Shown: piece by piece, positions 1 to 10,830 of the stretch
Layout: each line of letters begins with the position of its first letter
How positions within the stretch are numbered: position 1 is the first letter of the stretch
NCBI GenBank assembly: GCA_037043015.1
Contig: CM073321.1
Location: forward strand, 33,396,101 to 33,460,100
Source of the DNA: Bryum argenteum
Taxonomy: Eukaryota > Streptophyta > Bryopsida > Bryales > Bryaceae
Reading direction: 5' to 3'
Length of the DNA: 64,000 nt
The notes under the pieces: model-generated
Databases searched by the model: none
Told to the model about the DNA's origin: nothing
What the model saw: the letters and a program-made list of their open reading frames with translations, nothing else
Position numbers and translations under genes: made by a program

Positions 1-59
1 TGGAAGGTCTGTGTGATGTAACAAGGCCAATCTTTTTAAAAGGGCTCAACGGCACCATA

Positions 60-365
60 GAATTGCGTCGACGCAAGTCTGGGAGGGGTTCCATGAATTT
101 GAAATTCTTTTAATTGCCCTGTGACATTCTTGTTCCTTGTGGTTGATCAGCTCTGAATTCCGTGTACAATAGTGGCTTTTCGAGGTGCTGGGGAAGGATC
201 GAGCTCCTGTCGGATCGTGTTGGGTTTCACGAATTTGCTAATTTTTTGATTGCGTTGTGGTATTCTTGTCCGTGCTCAGTGATCTATTTTGGATTCTTTG
301 TGCCATTTGGACGTTGCGAGGTTCTGGGAGGGACCGAGCTCCTTGTCGGCTCGTGTTGGATTTGA
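60..365. repeat. Diverged tandem duplication, about 135-bp unit
   Basis: Two imperfect direct copies can be aligned by eye at an offset of about 135 bp. GAATTTG near 96 matches GAATTTG near 231, and the stretch at 181-224 (CGAGGTGCTGG, then GATCGAGCTCC, then ATCGTGTTGG) matches 316-359. The copies differ by many substitutions and small indels, so the duplication is old. It lies upstream of the first recognisable exon at 672. The rest of 1-671 is AT-rich and holds no convincing coding sequence; it could be intron or 5' flank of the following gene. Confidence 0.5.
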
Positions 366-671
366 TATGCACGTTGGCCGATGATGGCTTCTTTGATGGC
401 TATTGGACAGGCGTGAGGCGGCTTCTTTGCTTTCGCTTGACTGTTTATTTAATGTTCTCTATTAATTTAAAGTAGGACACGGTTATTTGGGTTAGCTTTG
501 AAGTTGAGTAATGTGTTTATGAATTTTTATTAATAATTTAATAATTATTGGATAATCTAGTATTTTGTTAATTAAGGGCGTTTTCTTTTGTTTGTAGTTT
601 CTCATTTTTGTTGAATGTTGTTGTATGCTTGTTGATATTCGACTTACTATTTGTTTCGTGTGGTATTGCAG

Positions 672-3279
672 GATTCGTTAAAGCTACATGGAGTTGTTCG
701 CGAAGAGGAATCTGATGCTGACAGCGACTTGTGTGCTTTGAGAGATCATGTCATGGCTGTAGTAGAGTCTCGTCGTTTAGTGGTAGCATTGTCCTTGGTT
801 CCCGAAACTTCGCCTCCTGCCTCCCTTGTCCGTCACACTTCACGTATTGACGTTGATCGGGTTGCACAAGCGGTTAATATGCGAATTAAAAAGAATGAGG
901 CCAAAGCTAGACGTATCAAAGGGAAAGCAGTAGCTAGAGTTGCACCCAGACATTCTCCGCGACTTTAGAACAAAGATCCAGATTGGAGTGCTAACGAGAT
1001 GAGAATGATCCACAAAAGCGATTCGATTGCGATTATAAACAGGTTTCGGTACAAACCTGTGAAAAAGTCTCGCATGATTATTCCACTTTATCGTCTTGTT
1101 TGCTATCCTAATGTGCGACCTATATCTGAACAAGACATCAGAAAACTGGAGAATGAGTTCAACGAAGGCTATTGCGAGAGCGACCGGGTCATGTACGTTT
1201 CCCCCTTCGATAGGAAAGGGAGAGAAAAATTGGTAGATTCCAAAGATGCTGTGTGGACGAATCCTCTATGGAAATCAGATAATGAAGAGTTTGAGAAGAC
1301 GCTGCAGTCTGATCTGGATCTTCAACACCTCAGTGACAAGTATTTTTACGTGTACGAAAGTAACCACCGTGTTATGGCGTGGATGTGTCATATTGAGAGG
1401 TACCATAAGATGGAACCTTCGTGGTACATCTCCGTGGATTGTATCGTACTTGATGCACGAGGAGAGAGCAACCTCCTGCTTGACGCTATGAACGACATAA
1501 ATTAGTAAGTAATTGTTTGATTTTTTCGATTCGCTCTATTTGTATTTTAATTAACTGATCTGACTCAGGCTTCAGAGGGAGCGACAAACAATGCAATTCG
1601 ACGCAGTACAGGACTGACTCAACTTTCTACAGGTGGACTTACAAATGCTACGTCCCCTCCTCAATCATTCACCGTTGACCACAACTCCCAGCAGTCCCCA
1701 TGTCGCCTCAGTCAGCCGATATTTGCCAAACGCCCTCTTCCGAAACCCAAACACATTGGTAGCAGCTCGTTGTCAAAAATTTCAGTTACTCTGCCTATGT
1801 ATCTCGAGAAGGGAAACATTGGAGATTTGGTTCATCAATTGTTGAAGACTGGAAACTGGGATTCGCAAATCGTCAATATCGTTCAGCACATCAAGAAAGT
1901 ACTATTTCGTACAATTGTCATTTATAATCTTTTTATTTCTATTTTGTACTTATAAATCTATTAGCCATTATCTAATTATTGACTTCTATCTCAGATTGGA
2001 AAAGACCAAAAGTACCCGTCAACTGCGATGGAGTATAATCCCAAGCATCCAGGGACTGATCTCATTTTTGCAGACGCTCCAGAGAACTTGCATGTACCGG
2101 GTGTGTCTCCAACAGAACTTCCATCCTGGAACCGGCGTGACAAAAACTACTTTAAGAGCCTCTTCTTCTTTGCCGCATATCATTGGAGCTATTCTTCTGA
2201 TGTATCCAAAATGTCATAGAATCGAGCGTACTATCAATTCCGAATCCCATACATATAGTTTTTGTCTTGTTTGAGATTGGTGAGGATATAATCCCCTCCC
2301 TATGGCCTCTATGGTACCCAAAGTCGAAAGAGGTACACAGCAAATTCTAGTTTTCAATTTCACAATTCATGATTATTGCCTTCTATGTTTTTATGTTGAC
2401 GTATCTATACTTGTGTTTTGCACACTCACTGCTTCCATATGAAAGTCTATGTTCGTAAAGAGTATATTTCGAAGTTCCAAACTCGGGAAGTGGCACACGC
2501 ATACGCAGGTGTGGCAATCATAACTGATGAGGAAGACCACCTCTGTAACTTTGCAGACAAAGAAATATTGCGTTATCGTCCGGACGGTACGCCATGGCGA
2601 GGCTCACGAGAGAAGGATCCCTCCTTCATTCAATGTTTCGTGGATTGTCTCACGGACAATGGAGGTATTGTCTTCAATCGGACAATACAGGTAATGTTTC
2701 TGTAGACATTACATTAGAATTCGTTTAAACATTTCGCATTTCTAATGTGGACTTCTGATTTTTTAGGTGCATCTGTAATTGCTTGTGCGCGCTCCAACCA
2801 ACATCTCATCTCTATGGAACTGGACAACGAAATCTTTGATGGTGTACTAGCGGATTACAAGGATGGTCCTCCCGGTGATGAATAAAGTGGAGAATCAGCC
2901 CCTCCCGCAAATTATGACTCTGACAAACCGGTCATGAAGAAGCCACGAAAGTTCATTGGTGCGTAATACCATCTTGTATTCTCTTTCTCGATTTTAAATC
3001 ACGCACATACAAATCGGTTGTATTGACTTTCCTTGTACTTTTAGGATCGTACGTCTGAAAGAGCGATTGACTCGCAATGCTCATCTCTACAAGAGCCTTC
3101 CATCAAAATTCATCCTACCATCGTACGCTGAGCGTCTTGTTGAAGAGTTTGTTCAAGCTCCATCTCCCATTTTGTCTGACACTCCACGTCCATGTTATAG
3201 CAGTTGTGTGCTTAAGTTTATAGACTTTGAGGCTGATGAGTGTAATCAGCACTTTAATGGTACTACACCTTCAGCCTAG
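672..3279 (+). pseudogene. Disrupted multi-exon gene: ParB-like domain plus DNA-methylase-like domain
   Basis: I piece together exons at about 672-1504, 1569-1898, 1995-2331, 2450-2690, 2767-2962 and 3045-3279. Introns 1899-1994 and 2963-3044 have GT..AG borders and keep phase. The first exon encodes IIPLYRLVCYPNVRPIS and, further on, a motif ESNHRVMAW, which resembles the G-x-H/R-R-x-x-A box of ParB/sulfiredoxin-fold proteins. Exon 1995 holds DLIFADAPENL, at the place of the DPPY motif of amino-methyltransferases. The exons near 2600 and 2767 give LTDNGGIVFN and GASVIACA...ISMELDNEIF, like the motif I/SAM region. Order DPPY-then-SAM would be beta-class. Disabling features are an in-frame TAG at 966-968, TAG at 2217-2219, TAA at 2883-2885 and a phase break at the 1504/1569 and 2690/2767 joins. 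The catalytic residues are degenerate. The domain calls come from recalled motifs and are inference; the protein could also be a fast-evolving host family of unknown function. Confidence 0.5.
2691..2766 (+). other. Intron at the methylase-like motif junction
   Basis: The exon ends CAG and the intron starts GTAATG and ends in a T-rich tract plus TTTTAG. It separates LTDNGGIVFN..TIQ from GASVIACA. The second locus on the - strand has an intron (59627-59746) at the equivalent place, between an FIKDGVLFVNVHSG segment and an NSATVLEFVEKT segment. Reading across the join in this copy needs one extra base, so one nucleotide was probably lost here. Confidence 0.5.
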
Positions 3280-3876
3280 TGTGTGATTTGTTTTCAGATA
3301 GGTACTAGACATGGTAGCGCCATACATTTGTAGTTTACCATGATCTATTACTTATATACTATCTATATGTATTTTTCAATATATACGATTTTATATTTTT
3401 AATTACCGTGATTATCATTTATAGCTTAAGCTACACTAAGTGCTTCAAGTATTACTCTAAGTATCTCAATACAATGTAATCTAAAGCCATGCTTGCCTTT
3501 AATGATGACGTCAGCCCTAATTTTGATGTAACTTCTTCAACTTCAATTTCGAGACATCTAAATATTTAAGTTTTTAACTCAATGCAGACTAGAAGTTTCA
3601 GAAAGTTTTTTTATTTTTCATTGGAGTGACTGAATCTTGCCAATGTTGGTAGGGGCTATAGTCTAATATTTGTATAGCTCAGGATAGTTGCTTTAAGACG
3701 CAGTGCAACGCTCAAACGAGGCCGAGGAGAATCGAACTCCGACCACTACAGTGCCACGTGAATGTCTTTCTGTACACCTTACAAGGTGACACGGAAAGAC
3801 GACCTGTAGTGATAAATTTCAGATTATATATATTGAGATTCAATAGAGGGAGAGAGAAAATACAACACACTCAAAG
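3280..3876. other. Non-coding AT-rich stretch with one strong hairpin
   Basis: No coding signal is visible. Arms CACTACAG (3744-3751) and CTGTAGTG (3804-3811), with inner arms GTCTTTCTGTACACCTT (3764-3780) and AAGGTGACACGGAAAGAC (3783-3800), form a long imperfect foldback. A GTTCGATTC box on the - strand near 3730 resembles an RNA polymerase III B box, so a tRNA-derived SINE relic is possible, but no convincing A box is seen. The segment ends where a reversed Gypsy-A LTR begins. Confidence 0.4.
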
Positions 3877-4336
3877 TGTCGCGACCCTAATTACTCCAAC
3901 TCATTTTTTTCTTAGTAAGGCTTACTTGGTAGCGGATTCCCGGCTCACTTAGTTGCTAGCAACCGGCCACGACTTTGCTAACACTTGCATGTGCCCCACA
4001 CACACAATGTTAGCACCATTCTAAGTCAAGGTGTCCAACCCACCTTGACTCCATAACTCATTACCGGATACTCATTACCCGAAACTCCCACCAACACATG
4101 GACATGTCAACCCGAAACTCCCACCAATACATAGGCATGCCACTTCGTGGCACGGGGTGGCCTTCCACAAATGTCCAAGCTCCCAAGGGTGACACTAATC
4201 ACCCCCGGAGCTAACCGCCCTTATCAATTCTCCAACTTCCCACTAGTCCTCCTTCCACTCTTGTTTCTCACTCCATTCGGGACTTTGCCAAAAACCGTCC
4301 CGGAATCTGACACTAGTTTTCCCAGGGAGTAGTTTC
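3877..4336 (-). repeat. Partial LTR of Gypsy-A (3' third, reversed)
   Basis: The sequence starts TGTCGCGACCCTAATTACTC, the reverse complement of the LTR-A 3' end seen at 13178, and stays alignable to the LTR-A reverse complement as far as the GGGAAAACTAG block (equivalent to about 12720-12735). It then passes without a gap into the 3' end of a copia polyprotein. The remaining kilobase of LTR-A is absent. The left flank is CAAAG; no matching duplication was found. It is either a truncated LTR joined by deletion, or a copia LTR related to the end of LTR-A. Confidence 0.6.
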
Positions 4337-6214
4337 CACCTCGCAATGCCATCACCTTTGTTAGCTTCTCGTTCCTCACCCTAGCAAGCGCCTTTGTCAA
4401 CACATCCGCCACCATGTCCTCCGTTGGGCAATATACACAAGCTCACCTCCCCATCCTCTAACTTCTTTCGAATGAAGTGATGTTGTACATCTATGTGCTT
4501 CGTACAAGAGTGGTGCTTGGGGTCCTTTGCAAGCGCAATGCACCCTTGGTTGTCACACATGATCCTTGTGACCTCCGCTTGCACAAACCCAACATCCTCC
4601 AATAGTTGCCGTAGCCACAACGCCTTCTTCAAGCAATGGCTAGTTGCCACCATGTACTCCGCCTCCGTAGTAGACACCGCTATCGTAGGTTGCCTCTTAC
4701 AATTCCACAAGATTGCACCATCTCCTCCAAAGAACACATACCTCGTTGTGGACCGGCGCTCATTCACATCACCCGCTCAATCTGCATCACAATATCCCTT
4801 CAAATGAAGGTTGTTACCACCAAGGCACAATTTGTAGTCAACGGTGCCTTTCAAGTATCTCAAGATGCGTTTAACCGCCATCCAATGTTGGAGACCACCC
4901 TTTACCATGAATTGGCTCACCATGCTCACCGCAAATGCAAGGCCAGCCCTTGTAGCCACCATTGCATACATCAACGACCCCACCGCAGCTTTGTATGGAA
5001 TAGCCTTCATCACCTATTCAACCTCCTTAAACTCCTCATCCGAAAGCTTCAACAACGACCCCTTTACATCAAGCGGCGTGCCAATCGTCTTGCACTCCTC
5101 CATGTTGAAGCGCTTGGGTACCTCCTCAATGTATTTGCCTTGGCTCATGGTGATGGTGAGTGCACTTCGATTCCTCTCAAACGCAACACCAAGGCAAAAC
5201 TCCAAAGGCCCAAGATCACTCATCTCAAAATCCTTCTCAAGCTTGGCCTTCAACCACCCCAAAAACCGCATCATTACTAGCCAAGAAAATCAAATCATCC
5301 ACATAGATGATTACAATCAACAACAACTCTCTTGTTTCCTTCACATACAAGGAGTGATCCGCATCGCTTCTAAAGAAGCCTTCTTTGGTGAAAAACATGT
5401 CAATCCTTTGGTACCACACCCTTGGTGATTGCTTGAGCCCGTAGAACGACTTCTTGAGCTTGCAAACAAGGTCTTGAGTGCCCTCCTCCACAAAACCAAG
5501 GGGCTGGTCCATGTGGATGTCCTCCTCCAACTCACCATTCAAAATTGCCGTCTCGACATCTATTTGGTGAATCTCCAAGTCCATACCTGCCCCACTCGCC
5601 AACATGCAACGAATGGTGGTAAACTTTGCCACGGGTGCAAAGGTCTCATGGAAATCCACACCTTCCACTTGAGAGAAGCCCCTCGCCACCAGCCGTGCCC
5701 TGTAGCGCACCACGTTGCCTTCTGCATCCCTCTTGGTTCTAAACACCCACTTGCAACCAACACTCTTGCGGCCTTTTAGCAATGGAGCCAGCTTCCATGT
5801 GCCACTGGCCATTAGAGATGCATACTCCTCTTGCATGACCAACTCTCACTTGCTAGCATCGACACTTTGCAAAGCATCACCCAAACTCAAAGGATCATAA
5901 AAAGAAGCCACATTTGCACATTCTACCTCGTTAGTGGGTGGAAGAACGTGATTCAACCACCACTCACCCGGCGGCCTCGTCTCCCTTCTTGGATACCTTG
6001 AGCCTTGTGCACGTTGCCCTTCATCAATCTCCTCGTGTGGACCTAGCTTTTCTTCCACTAACTCCTCCTCTTCTTTCTCTTGTGGATTTTGCACATCTTT
6101 AAACTTCTCTCCAACTTGCGCCTCTTGTACAACGGGCGCTGAAATTGGAGGTGTATCCACCAAAATCACCGTAGGTGGCTACAAACTCCCACTTGGATGC
6201 ATCTCCACATTTAC
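4337..6214 (-). mobile_element. Ty1/copia retrotransposon remnant (linker, RT, RNase H)
   Basis: Read on the - strand this is the second half of a copia polyprotein. First comes the acidic linker with RYPRRETRPPGEWW (about 5850-6170), then reverse transcriptase with GCKWVFRTKRDAEG, RLVARGFSQVEGVDF and the IIYVDDLI active site (about 5237-5842), the RT thumb (5014-5274), and RNase H with [10 protein letters not shown] and the terminal ADVLTKAL (4340-4767). Stops and frame changes occur near 5236, 5013, 4776 and 4415. Integrase, protease, gag and the 5' LTR are missing; the copy is cut at 6214 by a Gypsy-B LTR. The YVDD motif and the WKLAP and GLKQSPR signatures are typical of plant Ty1/copia. 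Confidence 0.85.
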
Positions 6215-7506
6215 TGTCGCGCACCTCTCCTTGAGGAGTGCCCGCAACACCAAGGGCCCAAGGGGGACACCGGAGTGGCGCCCGGGCCTTGGGGTGCCAA
6301 GGTGAAGGGAACCTAAGTGGGCCTAGTGTGGGAGAGGACCCCGGGCGTTGGAGACGCCTCTCACCCACGGAGACTAGGAGCCACGACGGAATGGACATGA
6401 GATTATGGAAGCTCATGTTGCCACGATTCCGGGATGCTAAGGAGCACCTCAGTTGGAGGTGTGAGCTAAAAGTTATGGGAGTTGGAAGATTGTGGGACTA
6501 AAGGGAGTGCTGTCCAGGGACAGTGCTGGACTGGGAAGCTGGCCCGGGACTCCCGAATCTTCAGAGGGGCATAACTCCCTCAATACTTGTAGGAATGAGG
6601 CAAGTAAGGTGTCTATCGGCATCTACTTGACGAGTAGATGTCGATAGAGTGGTCGCTCGTCGCGTTCGGATGCGGGACGAGGTAGATACGAGCCCTGGAA
6701 GGTTCGGGAAGTCTCCGGGGCCTTCCAGCGGCTAAGGCATTGGGAGATTGGGTGGTCTTCCAAAACTAAGAGGTGTGAGGGTCCAGCCCTTCACCTAGGA
6801 CCAGGGGCTGCCGAATCCCACAGAGTATACTATGGGGAGGGCTGGTCTCCTCCCCACTCCCATGGTGCCTTGGTGGTGACCAAGGTGGGAGTCCCGAGTG
6901 GTGTGGCTAGTGTTGGGGCCTCACCATGGGGACTCCCAAGCCAAGGTGAGTCCCAATGGGTGGAGCTAGTGTTGGGGCTCCACCATGGGGACTCAAAGTG
7001 CAAAATGAGGCACGGTGGGTGGAGCTAGTGTTGGGGCTTCACCACGGTGGCTCATAAGGACAAGGTGAGTCCCGGGGGGAGCTAGTGTTGGGGCTTCACC
7101 ACGGGGACTCATATAGGCAAAATGAGGACCATGAGTGCTACCGATGTGGGGTGGTGTCTCACCGCCGGGCGTTGTGATTACTTGGTGGCCTTGGGGTCAC
7201 CATGGTGGTCATGGGCGGTGGTGAGGAGACACCACCAAGTGCGGTTAGGCCGCGTGGTATGGGAGTGCCACCAAGTTGGGCCTTGGACATAAGTGGAAGT
7301 CCGCACCTAACCATTGGCTACCTACGAAGGGGTTGAGTCCCGGTTGCATGAGTAGGAGGGATTGATAACCAAGCGGTGAGCTTGGTGGTTGGTATGGAGA
7401 GCTAACTTTGTGCATGTGGGGGATGTGCAGAGTTAGCGCTTGTGACACTTGCTACAGTTGGGAAAAAGTTGGTGTAAGCTAAGGTGAGCTAGCAAGGGTT
7501 ACGACA
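6215..7506 (+). repeat. Gypsy-B LTR (5' LTR of a truncated element)
   Basis: A complete 1292-bp LTR, TGTCGCGCACCTC...GGGTTACGACA, with TG..CA ends, followed directly by the primer site at 7507. It contains a hairpin (6613-6627 with 6633-6647) and a four-copy tandem repeat of about 59 bp (6901-7130). The left flank is ATTTAC inside the copia remnant, with no matching duplication found downstream. Compared with the other LTR-B copies the differences are few and mostly single-base indels. Confidence 0.9.
6901..7135. repeat. Four-unit ~59-bp tandem repeat inside LTR-B
   Basis: The block GCTAGTGTTGGGGC recurs at about 6906, 6965, 7024 and 7081, each followed by TCACCAYGG and a variable tail ending in a GTGAG or ATGAG block. 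The same array is present in every LTR-B in the window (near 19086-19320, 21340-21555, 27146-27380, 39790-39985 and 46560-46755), so it belongs to the LTR and is not a local satellite. Confidence 0.8.
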
Positions 7507-7523
7507 CTTGGTATCAGAGCAGG
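7507..7523 (+). promoter_or_regulatory. Primer-binding site, tRNA-iMet type (Gypsy-B)
   Basis: CTTGGTATCAGAGCAGG lies directly at the 3' end of the LTR. TGGTATCAGAGC is the usual plant complement of the initiator methionine tRNA 3' end. The same string follows the LTRs at 13179 and 19688 and, reversed, precedes those at 11597 and 46154. It confirms the 3' boundary and orientation of each LTR. Confidence 0.9.
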
Positions 7524-7558
7524 CTTTTAGTACCCAATTGCAAAGTTGTGAGGGAGCA

Positions 7559-8766
7559 ATGGGCAAGAAGAAGACCATGGAGGGTGATGAGGCTGGAGCT
7601 TCCAAGCGGCCACGCACGAGGGGGAACAAAACCCCGATCCTACAAGTGAGGCTCATTCTCATGACTCAATGAGCAAGCTGCCACTAGTGAGGGCAATGAG
7701 CAAATGGAATTGTCACTTCAAGAGGAGCCCTTGGGTGAAGAGGAGCGCTCTAGGTCGAGACGCCTAGAGTCTTCCCAAGGGGTGGAAAGACAAGATCCTC
7801 AATTGGCTTTCCAAATGAGAATGCTTGAATTCATGGACTCCGTGAATCAAGAGCTCAAGCGTGGGAAGGAAGAAAGGGATCGCCAAGAGAGGTTGATTGA
7901 ACACCTCATGATGCAAGGGTCCCGACCTTCATCTTCCACCAAAAAGTTGGCTAAGGTAAACATGCCAAGCACCTTCTCGGGACTTGGCAAGGCAAGGAAG
8001 GTGAAGGAATTCCTTCTTGAGATGGATAACTACTATGATGTCCAAAAGCCGGATGAGGAGGACAAGGTTTCCATTGCGGTGACATTTCTCAAGGATCATG
8101 CTCTTCAATGGTGGACAAGCAAAAGGAGCAAGAGCCGAGTTGGTGGCAAACTTGACTTGGGGTGGCTTCAAAGACTTGTTGAGTGAACGCTTCACACCGT
8201 AGTATCGGGAGTTGAGGGAAGGCATGAACTTGGTGCAAATGAGGCACACTCGGGTCTCTCAAGGCCTATGTGCGTGACTTCAATGCCCAAATGAATGCCA
8301 CACCCAAGATGGATGAGTTCTCTAAGAAGTGCATCTTTTTGGGTGGGCTTCAAAAGTGGGTGGTGGATGCCTTGTTCAAGTTCCCAAAACTTCCCGAGGA
8401 TGTGGCGGGCATCATCAAGATTGTTGAAAGGATTGAGGCTGATGGACCCGAGAGGAAGTCAAGTGGCCCCTCTCAACAAAGTGGATGAAATAGGAATGCG
8501 GCTCGAGGCAAAGAGCGCAAGAAGTTTGGCTTTGGCAACAAACACAAGGGACAAGTGGATGGTGGAGCCTCTAACAAAATGGAACACCAAGGGGGAAAGC
8601 CATCGAAAGGGGGAGACAAAGGTGATGACACCAAGGCCAAGAGGTGCCATGGTTGTGGCAAGATTGGCCACTTCATTGCGGAGTGCCCCGACAAGAAGGT
8701 GAGTACCATTGCAAGTCTTGCTTGTGTTGAAGACCGCATACTAGAAGGAGGTTTTGTGGCCAAGGC
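7559..8766 (+). pseudogene. gag: Gypsy-B gag (capsid and zinc knuckle), frameshifted
   Basis: The start at 7559 (MGKKKTMEGDE) follows the primer site by about 35 bp. The Retrotrans_gag core FLLEMDNYYDVQKPDEEDK and the downstream QWWTSK are readable. Frameshifts near 7630 and 8110-8120 and an in-frame TAG at about 8200 (the CCGTAG site) break the frame. The capsid part resumes at 8270 and ends at TGA 8486-8488, after which the same frame gives the nucleocapsid with [14 protein letters not shown] (about 8649-8690), a CX2CX4HX4C knuckle. The sequence stops at GGCCAAGGC where a reversed LTR-B is joined. Apart from a few bases it matches the gag at 19740-20946, including the same disabling changes, so the two share a recent ancestor. 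Confidence 0.85.
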
Positions 8767-10062
8767 TGTCGCAACCCTTGCTAGCTCACCTTAGCTTACA
8801 CCAACTTTTTCCCAACTGTAGCAAGTGTCACGAGCGCTAACTCTGCACATCCCCCACATGCACAAAGTTAGCTCCCCATACCAACCACCAAGCTCACCGC
8901 TTGGTTATCAATCCCTCCTACTCATGCAACCGGGACTCAACCCCTTCGTAGGTAGCCAATGGTTAGGTGCGGACTTCCACTTATGTCCAAGGCCCAACTT
9001 GGTGGCACTCCCATACCACGCGGCCTAACCGCACTTGGTGGTGTCTCCTCACCACCGCCCATGACCACCATGGTGACCCCAAGGCCACCAAGTAATCACA
9101 ACGCCGGCGGTGAGACACCACCCCACATCGGTAGCACTCATGGTCCTCATTTTGCCTATATGAGTCCCCGTGGTGAAGCCCCAACACTAGCTCCCCCACC
9201 GGGACTCACCTTGTCCTTATGAGCCACCGTGGTGAAGCCCCAACACTAGCTCCACCCACCGTGCCTCATTTTGCACTTTGAGTCCCCATGGTGGAGTCCC
9301 AACACTAGCTCCACCCATTGGGACTCACCTTGGCTTGGGAGTCCCGATGGTGAGGCCCCAACACTAGCCACACCACTCGGGACTCCCACCTTGGACACCA
9401 CCAAGGCACCATGGGAGTGGGGAGGGAGACCAGCCCTCCCCATAGTATACTCTGTGGGATTCGGCAGCCCCCTGGTCCTAGGTGAAGGGCTGGACCCTCA
9501 CACCTCTTAGTTTTGGAAGACCACCCAATCTCCCAATGCCTTAGCCGCTGGAAGGCCCCGGGAGACTTCCCGAACCTTCCAGGGCTCGTATCTACCTCGT
9601 CCCGCATCCAAACGCGACGAGCGACCACTCTATCGACATCTACTCGTCAAGTAGATGCCGATGGACACCTTACTTGCCTCATTCCGACAAGTATTGAGGG
9701 AGTTATGCCCCTCTGAAGATTCGGGAGTCCCGGGCCAGCTTCCCAGTCCAGCACTGTCCCTGGACAGCACTCCCTTTAGTCCCACAATCTTCCAACTCCC
9801 ATAACTTTTAGCTCACACCTCCAAATGAGGTGCTCCTTAGCATCCCGGAATCGTGGCAACATGAGCTTCCATAATCTCATGTCCATTCCGTCGTGGCTCC
9901 TAGTCTCCGTGGGTGAGAGGCGTCTCCAACGCCCGGGGTCCTCTCCCACACTAGGCCCACTTAGGTTCCCTTCACCTTGGCACCCCAAGGCCCGGGCGTC
10001 ACTCCGGTGTCCCCCTTGGGCCCTTGGTGTTGCGGGCACTCCTCAAGGAGAGGTGCGCGACA
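8767..10062 (-). repeat. Reversed Gypsy-B LTR (recombinant junction LTR)
   Basis: A full-length LTR-B in reverse, TGTCGCAACCC...GCGCGACA. Its left flank AAGGC matches the right flank of the reversed LTR inside the Gypsy-B copy at 20947-22242. Its right flank AAATC is the complement of the GATTT that follows the 3' LTR at 27748. The two ends therefore appear to come from two different insertion events, as expected for an LTR through which recombination took place. Confidence 0.85.
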
Positions 10063-10082
10063 AAATCGGTCCTTAGCATCAT

Positions 10083-10376
10083 CTAGAACCGGTTTTCCTC
10101 TAACTCCTCCAAGTTCACCAAGTTGATTGTACTCCCTAACATGTTGGGAGCCTTGGTGAACTCCAACTCAATCTCCTTGCCTTCGGGGTTGGCAACCACT
10201 CTCAATGGCCACCTCATGATCTTAACTCCAAAGGTATCAAAGGAAGTCTTCCATAAGATGAGATCAATCCCATCCATTTCACAAACCTTGAAGTATTCCA
10301 CAAAGGTGGAGTTTTGGCACTTCACTTCTACTTGCGTTGCTACAAGGAACGTTTGGTGAGGCTTGCCTCTTTGCAA
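10083..10376 (-). pseudogene. Gypsy-A protease/linker remnant
   Basis: It encodes KPHQTFLVATQVEVKC, FVEYFKVCEMDGIDLIL and VANPEGKEIELEFTKAP, which align to the Gypsy-B segment [34 protein letters not shown] and [14 protein letters not shown] downstream of the DTGA protease active site. The DTGA motif itself is not present in readable form. The + strand Gypsy-A copy has the same sequence at about 13720-14010. Confidence 0.7.
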
Positions 10377-10830
10377 ACCTCACTTCGATGAGCATGCTTA
10401 CTCGAATGCAAGTCCATCCTCTTCGATGCTTCGGGACTTATGAAGGAGTTGGTTGCCCCTTTGGTTAGGAGCAATGCATTGCCATGTGGCCCTCTTCACC
10501 ACAATTCAAACAAGTAATGTAACTTGTCTTTTTTTATTATGGACTTGTCCCCACTTTGGGCTTGTCCTTGGCAAACTTGTCCTTCCCATCCTTGGAAGGC
10601 CTACTCTCACCACCCTAAAGCTTTTGCCAACCATTTTTCTTATGTTGGCTCTTGGATAGTAATTTGCCTTGCTTTCCGGTTGAGGCCTCCTCTTTAGAGG
10701 CCTTTTGGTGACCTTCATCATCACCAATCCCTTTTGCCAACTTGAGCAATTCGGCACAAGTCTCCGGAAATCTCGGCATCTTGAATAATGCCCGCTCCAC
10801 CCAACCTTAGAGTCCATTGAAGAAAATGAC

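Noticed and set aside
3700-3760. tRNA gene on the - strand
   Set aside because: A TTCGATT loop with a 4-bp stem exists, but no cloverleaf, D-arm or anticodon arm can be built around it.
6238-6501. Open frame repeated in every LTR-B (PATPRAQGGHRS-type product)
   Set aside because: It recurs only because the LTR recurs, frames exist on both strands with similar length, and it shows no protein-family signal.
6901-7135. CRISPR-like regular repeats
   Set aside because: The units are adjacent diverged tandem copies of about 59 bp inside a plant LTR, without unique spacers or cas genes.
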